Assembly: GCF_013450295.1 (NCBI RefSeq)
Contig: NZ_SKBR01000002.1
Span: forward strand, 1,760,501 to 1,824,500
Length of the DNA stretch: 64,000 nucleotides
Origin: Streptomyces sp. AJS327
GTDB taxonomy: Bacteria; Actinomycetota; Actinomycetes; Streptomycetales; Streptomycetaceae
Direction: 5' to 3'
Of this stretch, positions 9,001 through 17,300 are shown in pieces. Made by a program: the position numbers and the translations under genes. The first letter of the stretch is position 1, and every line of letters begins with the position of its first letter. The notes under the pieces were generated by a model. It searched no databases, had not been told where the DNA came from, and saw only the letters and a list, made by a program, of their open reading frames with translations.

Positions 9001-11342
9001 GTGACGGTGCGCTGGTGCCTCCGCCCGGGGTGCGGGCCTGGCGGCTGGACTCGATGGGGACCGGTTCACTCGACGGGCTGGCGCTGGTCGCGACGCCGGA
9101 GGCCGAGGCACCGCTGGCGGCCGGTCAGGTGCGGGTAGCGGTCCGTGCGGCCGGAGTGAACTTCCGTGACGTGCTGATCAGCCTCGGGATGTACCCGGGC
9201 CAGCCGATCCTCGGCGGTGAGGGCGCCGGTGTCGTGGTCGAGGTGGGCGCCGGTGTCGCTCATCTCCGGCCGGGTGACCGGGTGATGGGCATCATGCCCC
9301 AGGCGTTCGGGCCGTTCGTCGTCGCCGATGTGCGGGCGATCGCCCGTATGCCGGAGGGGTGGTCGTTTGAGCAGGCGGCGTCGGTGCCGGTGGTGTTCCT
9401 GACGGCGTTCTATGGGCTGGTGGATTTGGGTGGGTTGCGTGCGGGGCAGACGGTGTTGGTGCATGCGGGTGCTGGTGGTGTGGGGATGGCGGCGATCCAG
9501 TTGGCGCGGCATTTCGGTGCGCGGGTGCTGGCGACGGCGAGCCCCGGCAAGTGGCAGGCGCTCCGGGACCTGGGCCTGTCGGATGGGGAGATCGCCTCGT
9601 CCCGCGACCTGGACTTCCGGGACGCTTTCAAGGAGGCGACTGGCGGGGCCGGGGTGGATGTGGTGCTTAACTCGCTGGCCCGGGAGTTCACGGATGCCTC
9701 GTTGGAGTTGATGGCGCCGGGTGGGCGGTTTGTGGAGATGGGCAAGACGGATTTGCGGGATCCGGAGGAGTTGGCGCGGCAGTATCCGGGTGTGGGTTAT
9801 GAGACGTTTGAGTTGGGTGATGCGGGGGCGGGGCGGATTCATGAGATGTTGACGGAGGTGTTGTCTCTTTTTGAGGGTGGTGTGTTGGAGCCGTTGCCGG
9901 TGCGGGGTTGGGATGTGCGGCGGGCTCCGGAGGCGTTTCGGTTTATGAGTCAGGCGCGGCATGTGGGGAAGGTGGTGTTGCGGATGCCGCGTGTGTTGGA
10001 TGGTCGTGGGACGGTGTTGGTGACGGGTGGTACGGGGACGTTGGGTTCGTTGTTGGCGCGGCATTTGGTGGCTGAGTATGGGGTGCGGAATTTGGTGTTG
10101 ACGAGTCGGAGTGGTCCGGGGGCGGTGGGTGCTGGGGAGTTGGTGGCGGAGTTGGCGGAGGCGGGTGCTACCGCGGAGGTGGTGGCGTGTGATGTGGCTG
10201 ATCGGGATGAGTTGGCGGGGGTGTTGGGGTCGATTCCGGTGGGGCGGCCGTTGCGGGGTGTGGTGCATGCGGCGGGTGTGTTGGATGACGGTTTGGTGGG
10301 GTCGTTGTCGGTGGAGCAGGTGGAGCGGGTGTGGCGTCCGAAGGTGGATGCGGCGGTGAATTTGGATGAGTTGACGCGGGGTGCGGATTTGGATTTGTTT
10401 GTGTTGTATTCGTCGGCGTCTGGTGTGTTTGGTGGTCCGGGGCAGGCGAATTATGCGGCGGCGAATGTGTTTTTGGATGCGTTGGCGCGGCGGCGTTGGG
10501 TTGAGGGGTTGGTGGGGTCGTCGATCGCGTGGGGGTTGTGGGAGCAGGCGAGTTCGATGACGGGGCATATGGGGGGTCGTGATCAGGCGCGGTTGTCGCA
10601 GGGTGGTTTGGTGGCGTTGTCGTCGGGTGCGGGGGTGGCGTTGTTTGATCGTGCGGTGGTGGTGGATGAGCCGGTGGTGTTGGCGAGTCCGTTGGATGTG
10701 GGGGCGTTGCGTGGGTTGGTGGCTGGTGGGGGGTTGCCGGGGGTGTTGCGGGGTTTGGTGAGTGCTCCGGTGTCGGTGGCGCGGCGGGTGGTGGATGTGT
10801 CGGCTGGTGGTGGTGATGTGTCGTCGTTGGCGGGGCGTTTGGTGGGGTTGGGTGAGCAGGAGCGGGAGCGGTTCGTGTTGGATGTGGTGCGGTCGCATGT
10901 GGCGGCTGTGTTGGGGCACGCGAACGCGCAGGCGATTGATGCTGAGCGGCCGTTCAAGGATCTGGGGTTCGACAGTTTGACCGCGGTCGAGTTGCGTAAC
11001 CGGCTTAACAGCGCGACGGGTCTGCGGTTGCCGGCCACCCTGATCTTCGACCATCCCACCCCCAACACCCTCGCCCTCCACATCCGCTCCCAGGTCCTGG
11101 TCTCGGAGGGCGTGAGTGAGGCGCCCACGCTCGCGGCCGAGTTGGAGCGTCTGGAGGGAGTGGTCGGCTCGGCCAGTGCCGAGGAGGTGGTCAGCCACCG
11201 CGTGGCGGACCGACTCCGGGCACTGCTCGGAAAGTTGGAGGGTGCGGAGCCGGACTCCGACGACACGGGTGACGACGACCTGGATGGCGCCACCGACGAC
11301 GAACTGTTCGATCTCCTCGACGGCGAGTTGGGGACTCAGTGA
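1..11342 (+). CDS. Modular type I polyketide synthase, 5' partial (AT-DH-ER-KR-ACP / KS-AT-DH-ER-KR-ACP)
   Basis: The frame is already open at base 3, in the linker before an AT domain, so the gene starts upstream of the window; 3779 residues are visible. First, incomplete module: AT (FPGQGSQ near residue 60, GHSQGE Ser150, YASH at 250), DH (HxxxGxxxxP His457, DAALH near 625), ER (NFRDVL near 956, NADPH loop near 1058), KR (TGGTGTLG near 1244, LDD near 1330, catalytic Tyr near 1386), ACP (DSL Ser1561). Second module: KS (TACSSS Cys1793, two later His), AT (Ser2248, YASH 2348), DH (His2556), ER, KR, ACP (Ser3658). The C-terminal 80 residues are helical and acidic, as in PKS docking domains. 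YASH and GHSQGE indicate methylmalonyl-CoA; every reducing domain keeps its motifs, so each module should add a fully reduced propionate. The KS of the first module lies outside the window. Parts of the two modules are identical (see repeat entries). Confidence 0.97.
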   Translation, partial: VDVGWSLLSSRSVLEHRAVVWGAESTELNSGLAALGSDGVAGNVVSGTVDSGSGAGSGVVFVFPGQGSQWVGMGRGLLESSPVFAERLAECEAALAAYVEWSLREVLCGVDEGWMERVDVVQPVLWGVMVSLASVWESLGVTPSAVVGHSQGEIAAAVVAGALSVEDGARVVALRSRLIGEVLAGGGGMVSVAEGLEWTEAAVESVEGVSVAAVNGPSATVVAGTVSGLEALVARAEGEGVRARWVPVDYASHSVQVEAIEERLREVLAGVAPREARVPVVSAVTGEVIDGTGMDGEYWYTNLRQRVRFSEAVNVALGMGCSRAIEVSAHPVLTMGVEAIAEEAGIEATVVGTLRRDEEENARLIANAAELWVRGVEVDWSAVFAGRAVRYVDLPTYAFQRERYWLESAGGVSDVSGAGLDSAEHPLLGAAVSLASGDGVMLTGRLSLRTHPWLADHAVAGTVLFPGTGFVELAVRAGDEVGCGQLSELTLQAPLVLPEQGAVQIQVVAGAVDDGGHRSLRVYSRPEGSEADGAWVCHAEGVLSAETVAPSSELTAWPPAGAESVDVSSFYEGAAEAGYGYGPAFQGLRAVWRREGEVFAEVALPEERSAEAAGFGIHPALLDAALHANGFGEFGGDGGELRLPFAWTGVSLFAAGADRVRVRISAVGEDGLRVEVADAAGQPVAEVRSLVLRPVSAAALSATAPAEADDLFPMAWRTLPFDDEVAGADVWAMLGNEDPFAVGAALQGAGLGVDAYPSVEGLCAVLDSGVPAPAVAFTSVSADEGVGLAEAARGATVELLSVVQEWLDQDGLADTRLVVVTRGAMGVGDDDVVDPAAAPLWGLIRSAQSENPGRFLLLDLDPVDEASVDFIAGAVSAALEAGEWQLAIRGEEVLVPRLVRAADGGTLVPPAGVAAWRLDMTESGTLDNLTLLPAPEAEAPLGAGQVRLAIRAAGMNFRDVLISLGMYPGQPVLGNEGAGVVLEVGEDVTHLQPGDRVMGIIPQAFGPLVVADARTLAPMPEGWSFEQAASVPVVFLTAFYGLVDLGGLRAGQTVLVHAGAGGVGMAAIQLARHFGARVLATASPGKWQALRDLGLSDGEIASSRDLDFRDAFKEATGGAGVDVVLNSLAREFTDASLELMAPGGRFVEMGKTDLRDPEELARQYPGVGYETFELGDAGAGRIHEMLTEVLSLFEGGVLEPLPVRGWDVRRAPEAFRFMSQARHVGKVVLRMPRVLDGRGTVLVTGGTGTLGSLLARHLVAEYGVRNLVLTSRSGPGAVGAGELVAELAEAGATAEVVACDVADRDELAGVLGSIPVGRPLRGVVHAAGVLDDGLVGSLSVEQVERVWRPKVDAAVNLDELTRGADLDLFVLYSSASGVFGGPGQANYAAANVFLDALARRRWVEGLVGSSIAWGLWEQASSMTGHMGGRDQARLSQGGLVALSSGAGVALFDRAVVVDEPVVLASPLDVGALRGLVAGGGLPGVLRGLVSAPVSVARRVVDVSAGGGDVSSLAGRLVGLGEQERERFVLDVVRSHVAAVLGHANAQAIDAERPFKDLGFDSLTAVELRNRLNSATGLRLPATLIFDHPTPNTLALHIRSQVSDVDVARPVDVPTAAVTDDEPIAIVGMACRFPGGIHSPEDLWRLVVEGGDAISAFPTDRDWDLDGLYDADPDAVGKTYVRGGGFVDDVAGFDAGFFGISPREALAMDPQQRLLLETSWEAVERAGIVPSSLRGSRTGVFAGAVTADYSSRLDQVPEEIEGFLVTGSMTSVTSGRVSYQLGLEGPAVTVDTACSSSLVALHMAVQSLRQGECDLALTGGVTVMCTPTGFVEFGRQRGLSEDGRCKAFSGAADGFGPSEGVGVLVVERLSDAVRNGHNVLAVVRGSAINQDGASNGLTAPNGPSQQRVIRQALANSGLSPADVDVVEAHGTGTSLGDPIEAQALLATYGQERPEGRPLWLGSVKSNIGHTQSAAGVAGVIKMVMAMREGVLPRTLHVDEPTPHVDWTAGDVELLTEQREWAPGTAARRAGVSSFGISGTNAHVIVESAPAETERGAVVVSGGEGLSGSRVLPWLVSARSADALSAQAARLSSAVADVDPVDVGWSLLSSRSVLEHRAVVWGAESTELNSGLAALGSGGVAGNVVSGSVDSGSGAGSGVVFVFPGQGSQWVGMGRGLLESSPVFAQRLAECEGALAAYVGWSLREVLCGVDEGWMERVDVVQPVLWGVMVSLASVWESLGVTPSAVVGHSQGEIAAAVVAGALSVEDGARVVALRSRLIGEVLAGGGGMVSVAEGLEWAEAAVESVEGVSVAAVNGPSATVVAGTVAGLEALVARAEGEGVRARWVPVDYASHSIQVEAIEERLREVLAGVAPREARVPVVSAVTGEVIDGTGMDGEYWYTNLRQRVRFSEAVNVALGMGCSRAVEVSAHPVLTMGVEAIAEEAGIEATVVGTLRRDEDENARLIANAAELWVRGVEIDWTAVYSGRAVRHVELPTYAFQHQRYWLEERAGVVSDVSGAGLDSAEHPLLGAAVSLASGDGVMLTGRLSLRTHPWLADHAVAGTVLFPGTGFVELAVRAGDEVGCGQLSELTLQAPLVLPEQGAVQIQVVAGAVDDGGHRSLRVYSRPEGSEADGAWVCHAEGVLSAETVAPSSELTAWPPAGAESVDVSSFYEGAAEAGYGYGPAFQGLRAVWRREGEVFAEVALPEEYSAEAAGFGIHPALLDAALQANGFGEFGGDGGELRLPFAWTGVSLFAAGADRVRVRISAASDEALRIEVADSTGQPVAEVGSLVVRPMSASALNTPTESDDLFQMAWTSLPVVDEVVVRDVWAMLGSEDPFAVGAGLQGAGLAVDAYPTVEGLRAVLEAGVPAPAVAFTSVSADEGVGLAEAARGATVELLSVVQEWLDQDGLADTRLVVVTRGAMGVGDDDVVDPAAAPLWGLIRSAQAENPGRFLLLDLDPVDEASVDFIAGAVSAALEAGEWQLAIRGEEVLVPRLARPGSDGALVPPPGVRAWRLDSMGTGSLDGLALVATPEAEAPLAAGQVRVAVRAAGVNFRDVLISLGMYPGQPILGGEGAGVVVEVGAGVAHLRPGDRVMGIMPQAFGPFVVADVRAIARMPEGWSFEQAASVPVVFLTAFYGLVDLGGLRAGQTVLVHAGAGGVGMAAIQLARHFGARVLATASPGKWQALRDLGLSDGEIASSRDLDFRDAFKEATGGAGVDVVLNSLAREFTDASLELMAPGGRFVEMGKTDLRDPEELARQYPGVGYETFELGDAGAGRIHEMLTEVLSLFEGGVLEPLPVRGWDVRRAPEAFRFMSQARHVGKVVLRMPRVLDGRGTVLVTGGTGTLGSLLARHLVAEYGVRNLVLTSRSGPGAVGAGELVAELAEAGATAEVVACDVADRDELAGVLGSIPVGRPLRGVVHAAGVLDDGLVGSLSVEQVERVWRPKVDAAVNLDELTRGADLDLFVLYSSASGVFGGPGQANYAAANVFLDALARRRWVEGLVGSSIAWGLWEQASSMTGHMGGRDQARLSQGGLVALSSGAGVALFDRAVVVDEPVVLASPLDVGALRGLVAGGGLPGVLRGLVSAPVSVARRVVDVSAGGGDVSSLAGRLVGLGEQERERFVLDVVRSHVAAVLGHANAQAIDAERPFKDLGFDSLTAVELRNRLNSATGLRLPATLIFDHPTPNTLALHIRSQVLVSEGVSEAPTLAAELERLEGVVGSASAEEVVSHRVADRLRALLGKLEGAEPDSDDTGDDDLDGATDDELFDLLDGELGTQ
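1237..1823 (+). repeat. Intragenic direct repeat, DH region, copy 1
   Basis: About 587 bp covering the AT-DH linker and most of the DH domain, read here without mismatch against 7534-8120 (offset 6297). The match ends at a two-base difference, CG here and TA in copy 2, at 1824. Identity in silent positions points to recent duplication or gene conversion between modules. Confidence 0.85.
3056..4805 (+). repeat. Intragenic direct repeat, ER-KR-ACP, copy 1
   Basis: About 1750 bp from mid-ER to the end of the ACP, matching 9347-11096 at a constant offset of 6291. No mismatch was seen; translations in other frames of the two copies also agree, so identity is at DNA level. The tract is G/T-rich with many TTG and GTG codons, unlike the GC-third-position usage around it, which suggests it spread as a unit. 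Confidence 0.9.
7534..8120 (+). repeat. Intragenic direct repeat, DH region, copy 2
   Basis: Partner of 1237-1823 in the following module. After its right edge the modules diverge in scattered positions and small length differences, because the offset changes from 6297 here to 6291 downstream. Confidence 0.85.
9347..11096 (+). repeat. Intragenic direct repeat, ER-KR-ACP, copy 2
   Basis: Partner of 3056-4805. It ends a few bases after the ACP, where copy 1 enters the linker to the next KS and copy 2 enters the C-terminal docking region. The last module (next gene) carries only a mosaic of this sequence, best near 16534-16800. Confidence 0.9.
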
Positions 11343-11379
11343 ACCGAACCGCCGATCGAGACTGGATGGAAGACGAACG

Positions 11380-14300
11380 ATGAACAACGAGCAGAAGCTC
11401 CGCGATTACCTCAAGCGGGCCACCGCCGACCTTCGGCAGGCGCGGCGTCGGGTGAAGCAGCTGGAAGAGCAGCCGCCCATCGCCATCGTCGGCATGGCCT
11501 GCCAGTTTCCTGGCGGAGTGTCCTCGCCCGAGGACCTGTGGCGGGTGGTGGCCGATGGCGTGGACGCCATCGGTCCCTTCCCGGACGACCGGGACTGGGA
11601 CGTGGAGAGCCTCTACGACCCCGACCCGGAGGCCGAGGGCAAGACCTACGTCCGGGGTGGCGGGTTCCTGGACGCGGCCAGCGACTTCGACCCGGAGCCG
11701 TTCGAGATCGCCCCGCGTGAGGCGCTGGCGATGGACCCGCAGCAGCGGCTGCTGCTGGAGACCTCGTGGGAGGCCATCGAGCGGGCCGGGATCGCCCCCG
11801 GGGCGCTGCGGGGCAGCGCCACGGGGGTGTTCACCGGCGCGCCCTCGTCCGAGTACGTGTCGCGGCTGAACCGGGTCCCCGAGGGGTTCGAGGGGTACGT
11901 CAGCACGGGCAACGCGGCCAGCGTCGCATCCGGCCGGGTCGCCTACACCTTCGGTCTGGAGGGCCCGGCGGTGACGGTGGACACCGCCTGTTCCTCCTCG
12001 CTGGTGGCCCTGCACCTGGCGATCCAGGCGCTGCGGCAGGGCGAGTGCACCCTGGCGCTGGCCGGTGGCGTCACCGTCATGCCGACGGTGGCCACCTTCG
12101 TGGAGTTCGGCAGGCAGCGCGGCCTGTCCGAGGACGGCCGGTGTAAGGCGTTCGCCGGTGCCGCCGACGGTTTCGGTCCGGCGGAGGGCGTGGGCGTCCT
12201 GGTGGTGGAGCGGTTGTCGGACGCGGTGCGGAACGGGCACAACGTCCTTGCTGTGGTGCGGGGTTCGGCGATCAACCAGGATGGTGCGTCCAACGGTCTG
12301 ACCGCGCCCAATGGCCCCTCGCAGCAGCGTGTCATCCGGCAGGCCCTCGCCAACGCCGGGCTGTCAGCCTCGGACGTGGACGTGGTGGAGGCGCACGGTA
12401 CGGGGACCTCGTTGGGTGACCCGATCGAGGCGCAGGCGCTGCTGGCCACCTACGGCCAGGAGCGTCCGGAGGGCCGTCCGCTGTGGCTGGGTTCCGTCAA
12501 GTCCAACATCGGGCACACGCAGGCGGCGGCGGGTGTGGCGGGCGTCATCAAGATGGTGATGGCGATGCGCGAGGGCGTCCTCCCGCACACGCTGCACGTG
12601 GACGAGCCCACCCCGCACGTCGACTGGACCGCCGGGGACGTCGAGCTGCTGCTCGAACCCCGTCCCTGGACCCCGGCGGAGGGCCAGCCGCGGCGCTCCG
12701 GCGTCTCCTCTTTCGGTATCAGCGGGACCAACGCCCACGTGGTGCTGGAGTCGGCTCCCGCGGAGACCGAGCGTGGTGCGGTGGTGGTGTCCGGTCCGGA
12801 GGGTCTGTCGGGTTCGCCGGTGTTGCCGTGGCTGGTGTCCGCGCGTTCGGCGGATGCGCTGTCGGCGCAGGCCGCTCGGCTCTCGTCGGCTGTGGCCGAC
12901 GTTGACCCTGTCGACGTGGGCTGGAGTCTGCTCTCCTCGCGTTCGGTGCTGGAGCACCGTGCGGTGGTGTGGGGTGCGGAGTCGGCTGAACTGAGCGCTG
13001 GTCTGGGTGCGTTGGGCTCGGGCGGGGTGGCCGGGAACGTGGTGTCCGGCACGGTCGACGCCGGTGCGGGTTCGGGTGTGGTGTTTGTGTTCCCGGGTCA
13101 GGGTTCGCAGTGGGTGGGGATGGGTCGTGGGTTGTTGGAGTCCTCGCCGGTGTTCGCGGAGCGGTTGGCTGAGTGTGAGGGTGCGTTGGCGGCGTATGTG
13201 GGGTGGTCGTTGCGTGAGGTGTTGTGTGGTGTGGATGAGGGGTGGATGGAGCGGGTGGATGTGGTCCAGCCGGTTCTGTGGGGTGTGATGGTCTCCCTTG
13301 CTGCGGTGTGGGAGTCGCTGGGTGTTACTCCGTCGGCTGTGGTGGGTCATTCGCAGGGTGAGATCGCGGCTGCTGTGGTGGCGGGTGCGTTGAGTGTGGA
13401 GGATGGCGCGCGTGTGGTGGCGTTGCGTTCGCGGTTGATCGGTGAGGTGCTGGCTGGTGGCGGCGGGATGGTGTCGGTCGCCGCGGGTCTGGAGTGGGCC
13501 GAGGCTGCCGTCGAGAGCGTGGAGGGCGTCTCCGTCGCCGCCGTCAACGGTCCTTCGGCAACCGTCGTCGCGGGCACGGTGGCTGGTCTGGAGGCGTTGG
13601 TGGCCCGGGCGGAGGGTGAGGGTGTGCGGGCGCGTTGGGTGCCGGTGGACTACGCCTCGCACAGCATCCAGGTGGAGGCGATTGAGGAGCGGTTGCGGGA
13701 GGTGCTGGCCGGGGTTGCCCCGCGTGAGGCGCGCGTCCCGGTGGTGTCGGCGGTCACCGGTGAGGTGATCGATGGCACGGGGATGGATGGGGAGTACTGG
13801 TACACGAACCTGCGTCAGCGTGTGCGCTTCAGTGAGGCGGTCAACGTGGCGCTGGGCATGGGCTGTTCACGCGCTATCGAGGTGAGTGCGCATCCGGTGC
13901 TGACGATGGGTGTGGAGGCCATCGCCGAGGAGGCCGGTATCGAGGCCACCGTGGTCGGCACGCTGCGCCGCCAGGAGGACGAGAACGCCCGACTGATCGC
14001 GAACGCGGCCGAGTTGTGGGTGCGCGGCGCCGAGATCGACTGGACCGCGGTGTACTCCGGACGCGCGGCCAACCGGGTCGAGCTGCCCACCTACGCCTTC
14101 CAGCGGCGCCGCTACTGGCTCTCGGGCGAGTCCGGGACCGCCGATGTGAGCGGCGCCGGACTGGCGGCGGCCGGGCATCCGTTGCTGGGCGCCGCGGTGA
14201 GCCTGGCGGTGGAGGGCGGGCTGGTGCTGACCGGCCGACTCTCCCCGCGTACGCACTCCTGGCTGGCCGACCACACGGTCAGCGGCACGGTCCTGCTGCC

Positions 14301-17300
14301 GGGGACCGCCTTCGTGGAGCTGGCTGTCCGGGCCGGTGACGAGGTCGGCTGCGGCCACCTGCGGGAACTGACCCTCCAGTCGCCACTGGTCTTCCCCGAG
14401 CAGAGCGCCGCGCAGGTGCAGGTGTTCGTCGAACTGCCGGATGACACCGGGGCTCGCGCGGTCTCGATCCACTCGCGGCCGGTCGAGGGCGATGACGGGC
14501 TGAGCGACGATGCGCCGTGGACCTGCCACGCCGAGGGCACTCTGGTCGCGGAGGCCCCGGCACCGCCCACCGTCGACCTGACTGCCTGGCCTCCGCCGGG
14601 CGCGGAGCCGGTGGACGTGTCGGGCTTCTACTCGGCCGCCGCCGAGGCCGGTTACGGCTACGGCCCCGCGTTCCAGGGCTTGCGCTCGGTGTGGCGGAGC
14701 GGCGACGAGGTCTACGCCGAGGTCGCGCTGCCCGGCGGCCAGCGGGAGTCGGCGGCGCGCTTCGGCCTGCACCCCGCGCTGCTGGACGCGGCCCTCCAGG
14801 CGAGGGGTTTCGCGGTACCCGGCGCGGACGGCGAGGAGGAGGCCCTCCGCCTCCCGTTCGCCTGGACCGGGGTGACGCTGCTCGCGGGCGGTGCCGACCG
14901 GCTGCGGGTCCGGCTGCGGGCGACCGACGCCGACGCGATCTCGCTGGCGCTGGCCGACAGCGCGGGCGCGCCCGTCGCCGTCGTCGACTCGCTGCTGGTG
15001 CGGCCGGTGACGGCGGCGCAGCTCGCGGCCGCCCGCACACCCACCACCGATGAGCTGTTCCACGTCGGCTGGACCGGAGTCAGCTGCGATCCGGACGGCG
15101 TGCGGCACGCGGTCTGGGCCGTGGTGGGCGACGATCCGTACGGCCTCAGCTCCGCCGTGCAGACCGCCGGTCTCTCCGCGGACGCGTACCCGGCGGTGTC
15201 GGGCGTCCGCGAGGTCATGGAGTGGGGCGTTCCCGCCCCGCAGGTCGCGCTGCTCGCGGTGCCGACGGCGACCGACGCGGGGGATCGCGGGCTCGCCCGC
15301 GCGTCCGAGGCGGCGGCAGCCCACCTGCTCGACGCGGTCCAGGAGTGGCTCGCGACGGACGGCTTGGCCGACTCCCGCCTGGTCGTGGTGACGCGCGGCG
15401 CGGTGTCGGTCCAGGGCGAGGATGTGGCCGACCTGGCCGCGGCGCCGCTGTGGGGCCTGATCCGCTCGGCGCAGTCGGAGAATCCCGGCCGCTTCCTGCT
15501 GGTCGACCTCGATCCGGAGGAGGAGCCGGGGGGAGCCGGTGCGGACCTGCTGCCCGCCGCCCTCACCCTGGCCCTCGACTCCGGTGAGGGGCAGGTCGCC
15601 GTCCGTGGTGCGGAGGTGTACCTGTCGCGGCTGGTGCGCCCGGGCGGTGACGGTGCGCTGGTGCCCCCGGCCGGTGTGCGGGCCTGGCGGCTGGACTCGA
15701 TGGGGACCGGTTCGCTCGACGGGCTGGCGCTGGTCGCGACGCCGGAGGCCGAGGCGCCGCTGGCGGCCGGTCAGGTGCGGGTCGAGGTCCGTGCGGCGGG
15801 GATGAACTTCCGCGACGTGCTGATCGGTCTCGGGATGTACCCGGGTCAGCCGATGCTCGGTGGTGAGGGTGCCGGTGTCGTGGTCGAGGTGGGCGAGGGT
15901 GTCGCTCATCTCCGGCCGGGTGACCGGGTGATGGGCGTTCTCCCGCAGGCGTTCGGCCCGCTGGCGGTGGCGGACGCGCGAACCCTGGCGCGGATGCCCG
16001 AGGGCTGGTCGTTCGAGCGCGCGGCCTCGGTGCCGGTGGTGTTCCTGACGGCGTACTACGGCCTGGTGGATCTGGGTGGGCTGCGCGCCGGGGAGACCGT
16101 ACTGGTGCACGCGGGCGCCGGTGGTGTGGGCATGGCCGCGATCCAGCTGGCACGCCATCGCGGCGCGCGGGTGCTGGCGACGGCCAGCCCCGGCAAGTGG
16201 CAGGCGCTCCGGGACCTGGGCCTGACGGATGAGGAGATCGCCTCGTCCCGCGACCTGGACTTCCGGGACGCCTTCAAGGAGGCGACCGGCGGCGCCGGGG
16301 TGGACGTGGTACTCAACTCCCTGGCCCGGGAGTTCACCGACGCCTCGCTGGAACTGATGGCGCCGGGCGGCCGGTTCGTCGAGATGGGCAAGACGGACCT
16401 GCGCGACCCGGAGGAGCTGGCGCGCCAGTACCCGGGCACCAGCTACGCGACGTTCGAGCTGGGCGAAGCCGGACCCGATCGCATGAACGAGATCCTCACC
16501 GAGGTCATGGAGCTGTTCACCAGCGGCGCGCTGGAGCCGTTGCCGGTGCGGGGTTGGGATGTGCGGCGGGCTCCGGAGGCGTTCCGGTTCATGAGTCAGG
16601 CGCGGCATGTGGGCAAGGTGGTGCTGCGGATGCCGCGTGTGCTGGACGCGGGCGGGACGGTGTTGGTGACCGGTGGTACGGGGACGTTGGGTTCGTTGCT
16701 GGCGCGGCATCTGGTGGCTGAACACGGGGTGCGGAGCCTGGTGTTGACCAGTCGCAGTGGTCGTGAGGCGCCGGGTGCCGGGGAGTTGGTGGCGGAGCTG
16801 GCGGAGGCGGGTGCCGTCGCCGAGGTGGTGGCCTGTGACGCGGCCGACCGGGACGAACTGGCGGGGGTGCTGGCCTCCATACCGGCCGAGCGCCCGCTGA
16901 CCGGCGTCGTCCACACCGCGGGCGTCCTCGCCGACGGCATGCTCGGTTCCCAGACCGTCGAGACGCTGGAGCACGTCTGGCGGCCGAAGGTGGACGCCGC
17001 CCTGAACCTGCACGAGCTGACCCGCGACCTGGACCTGGACCTGTTCGCGCTCTACTCCTCGGCCGCCGGCGTCTTCGGCGGCCCCGGACAGGCCAACTAC
17101 GCGGCGGCCAACGCGTTCCTGGACGCCCTCGCCCACCACCGCCGCGCCCAGGGACTGCCCGCCACCTCCATCGCCTGGGGCCTGTGGGCCCAGACGAGCG
17201 CCCTGACCGGCACCCTGGGACAGCAGGACCAGGCCCGGATGTCGGAAGGGGGAGTGCGGCCCCTGTCCACCGAGCGCGGACTCGCCGTCTTCGACGCGGC

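Noticed and set aside
9066..11387. 773-codon minus-strand frame opposite the second PKS module
   Set aside because: Same shadow effect; much of it repeats the antisense of the duplicated tract.
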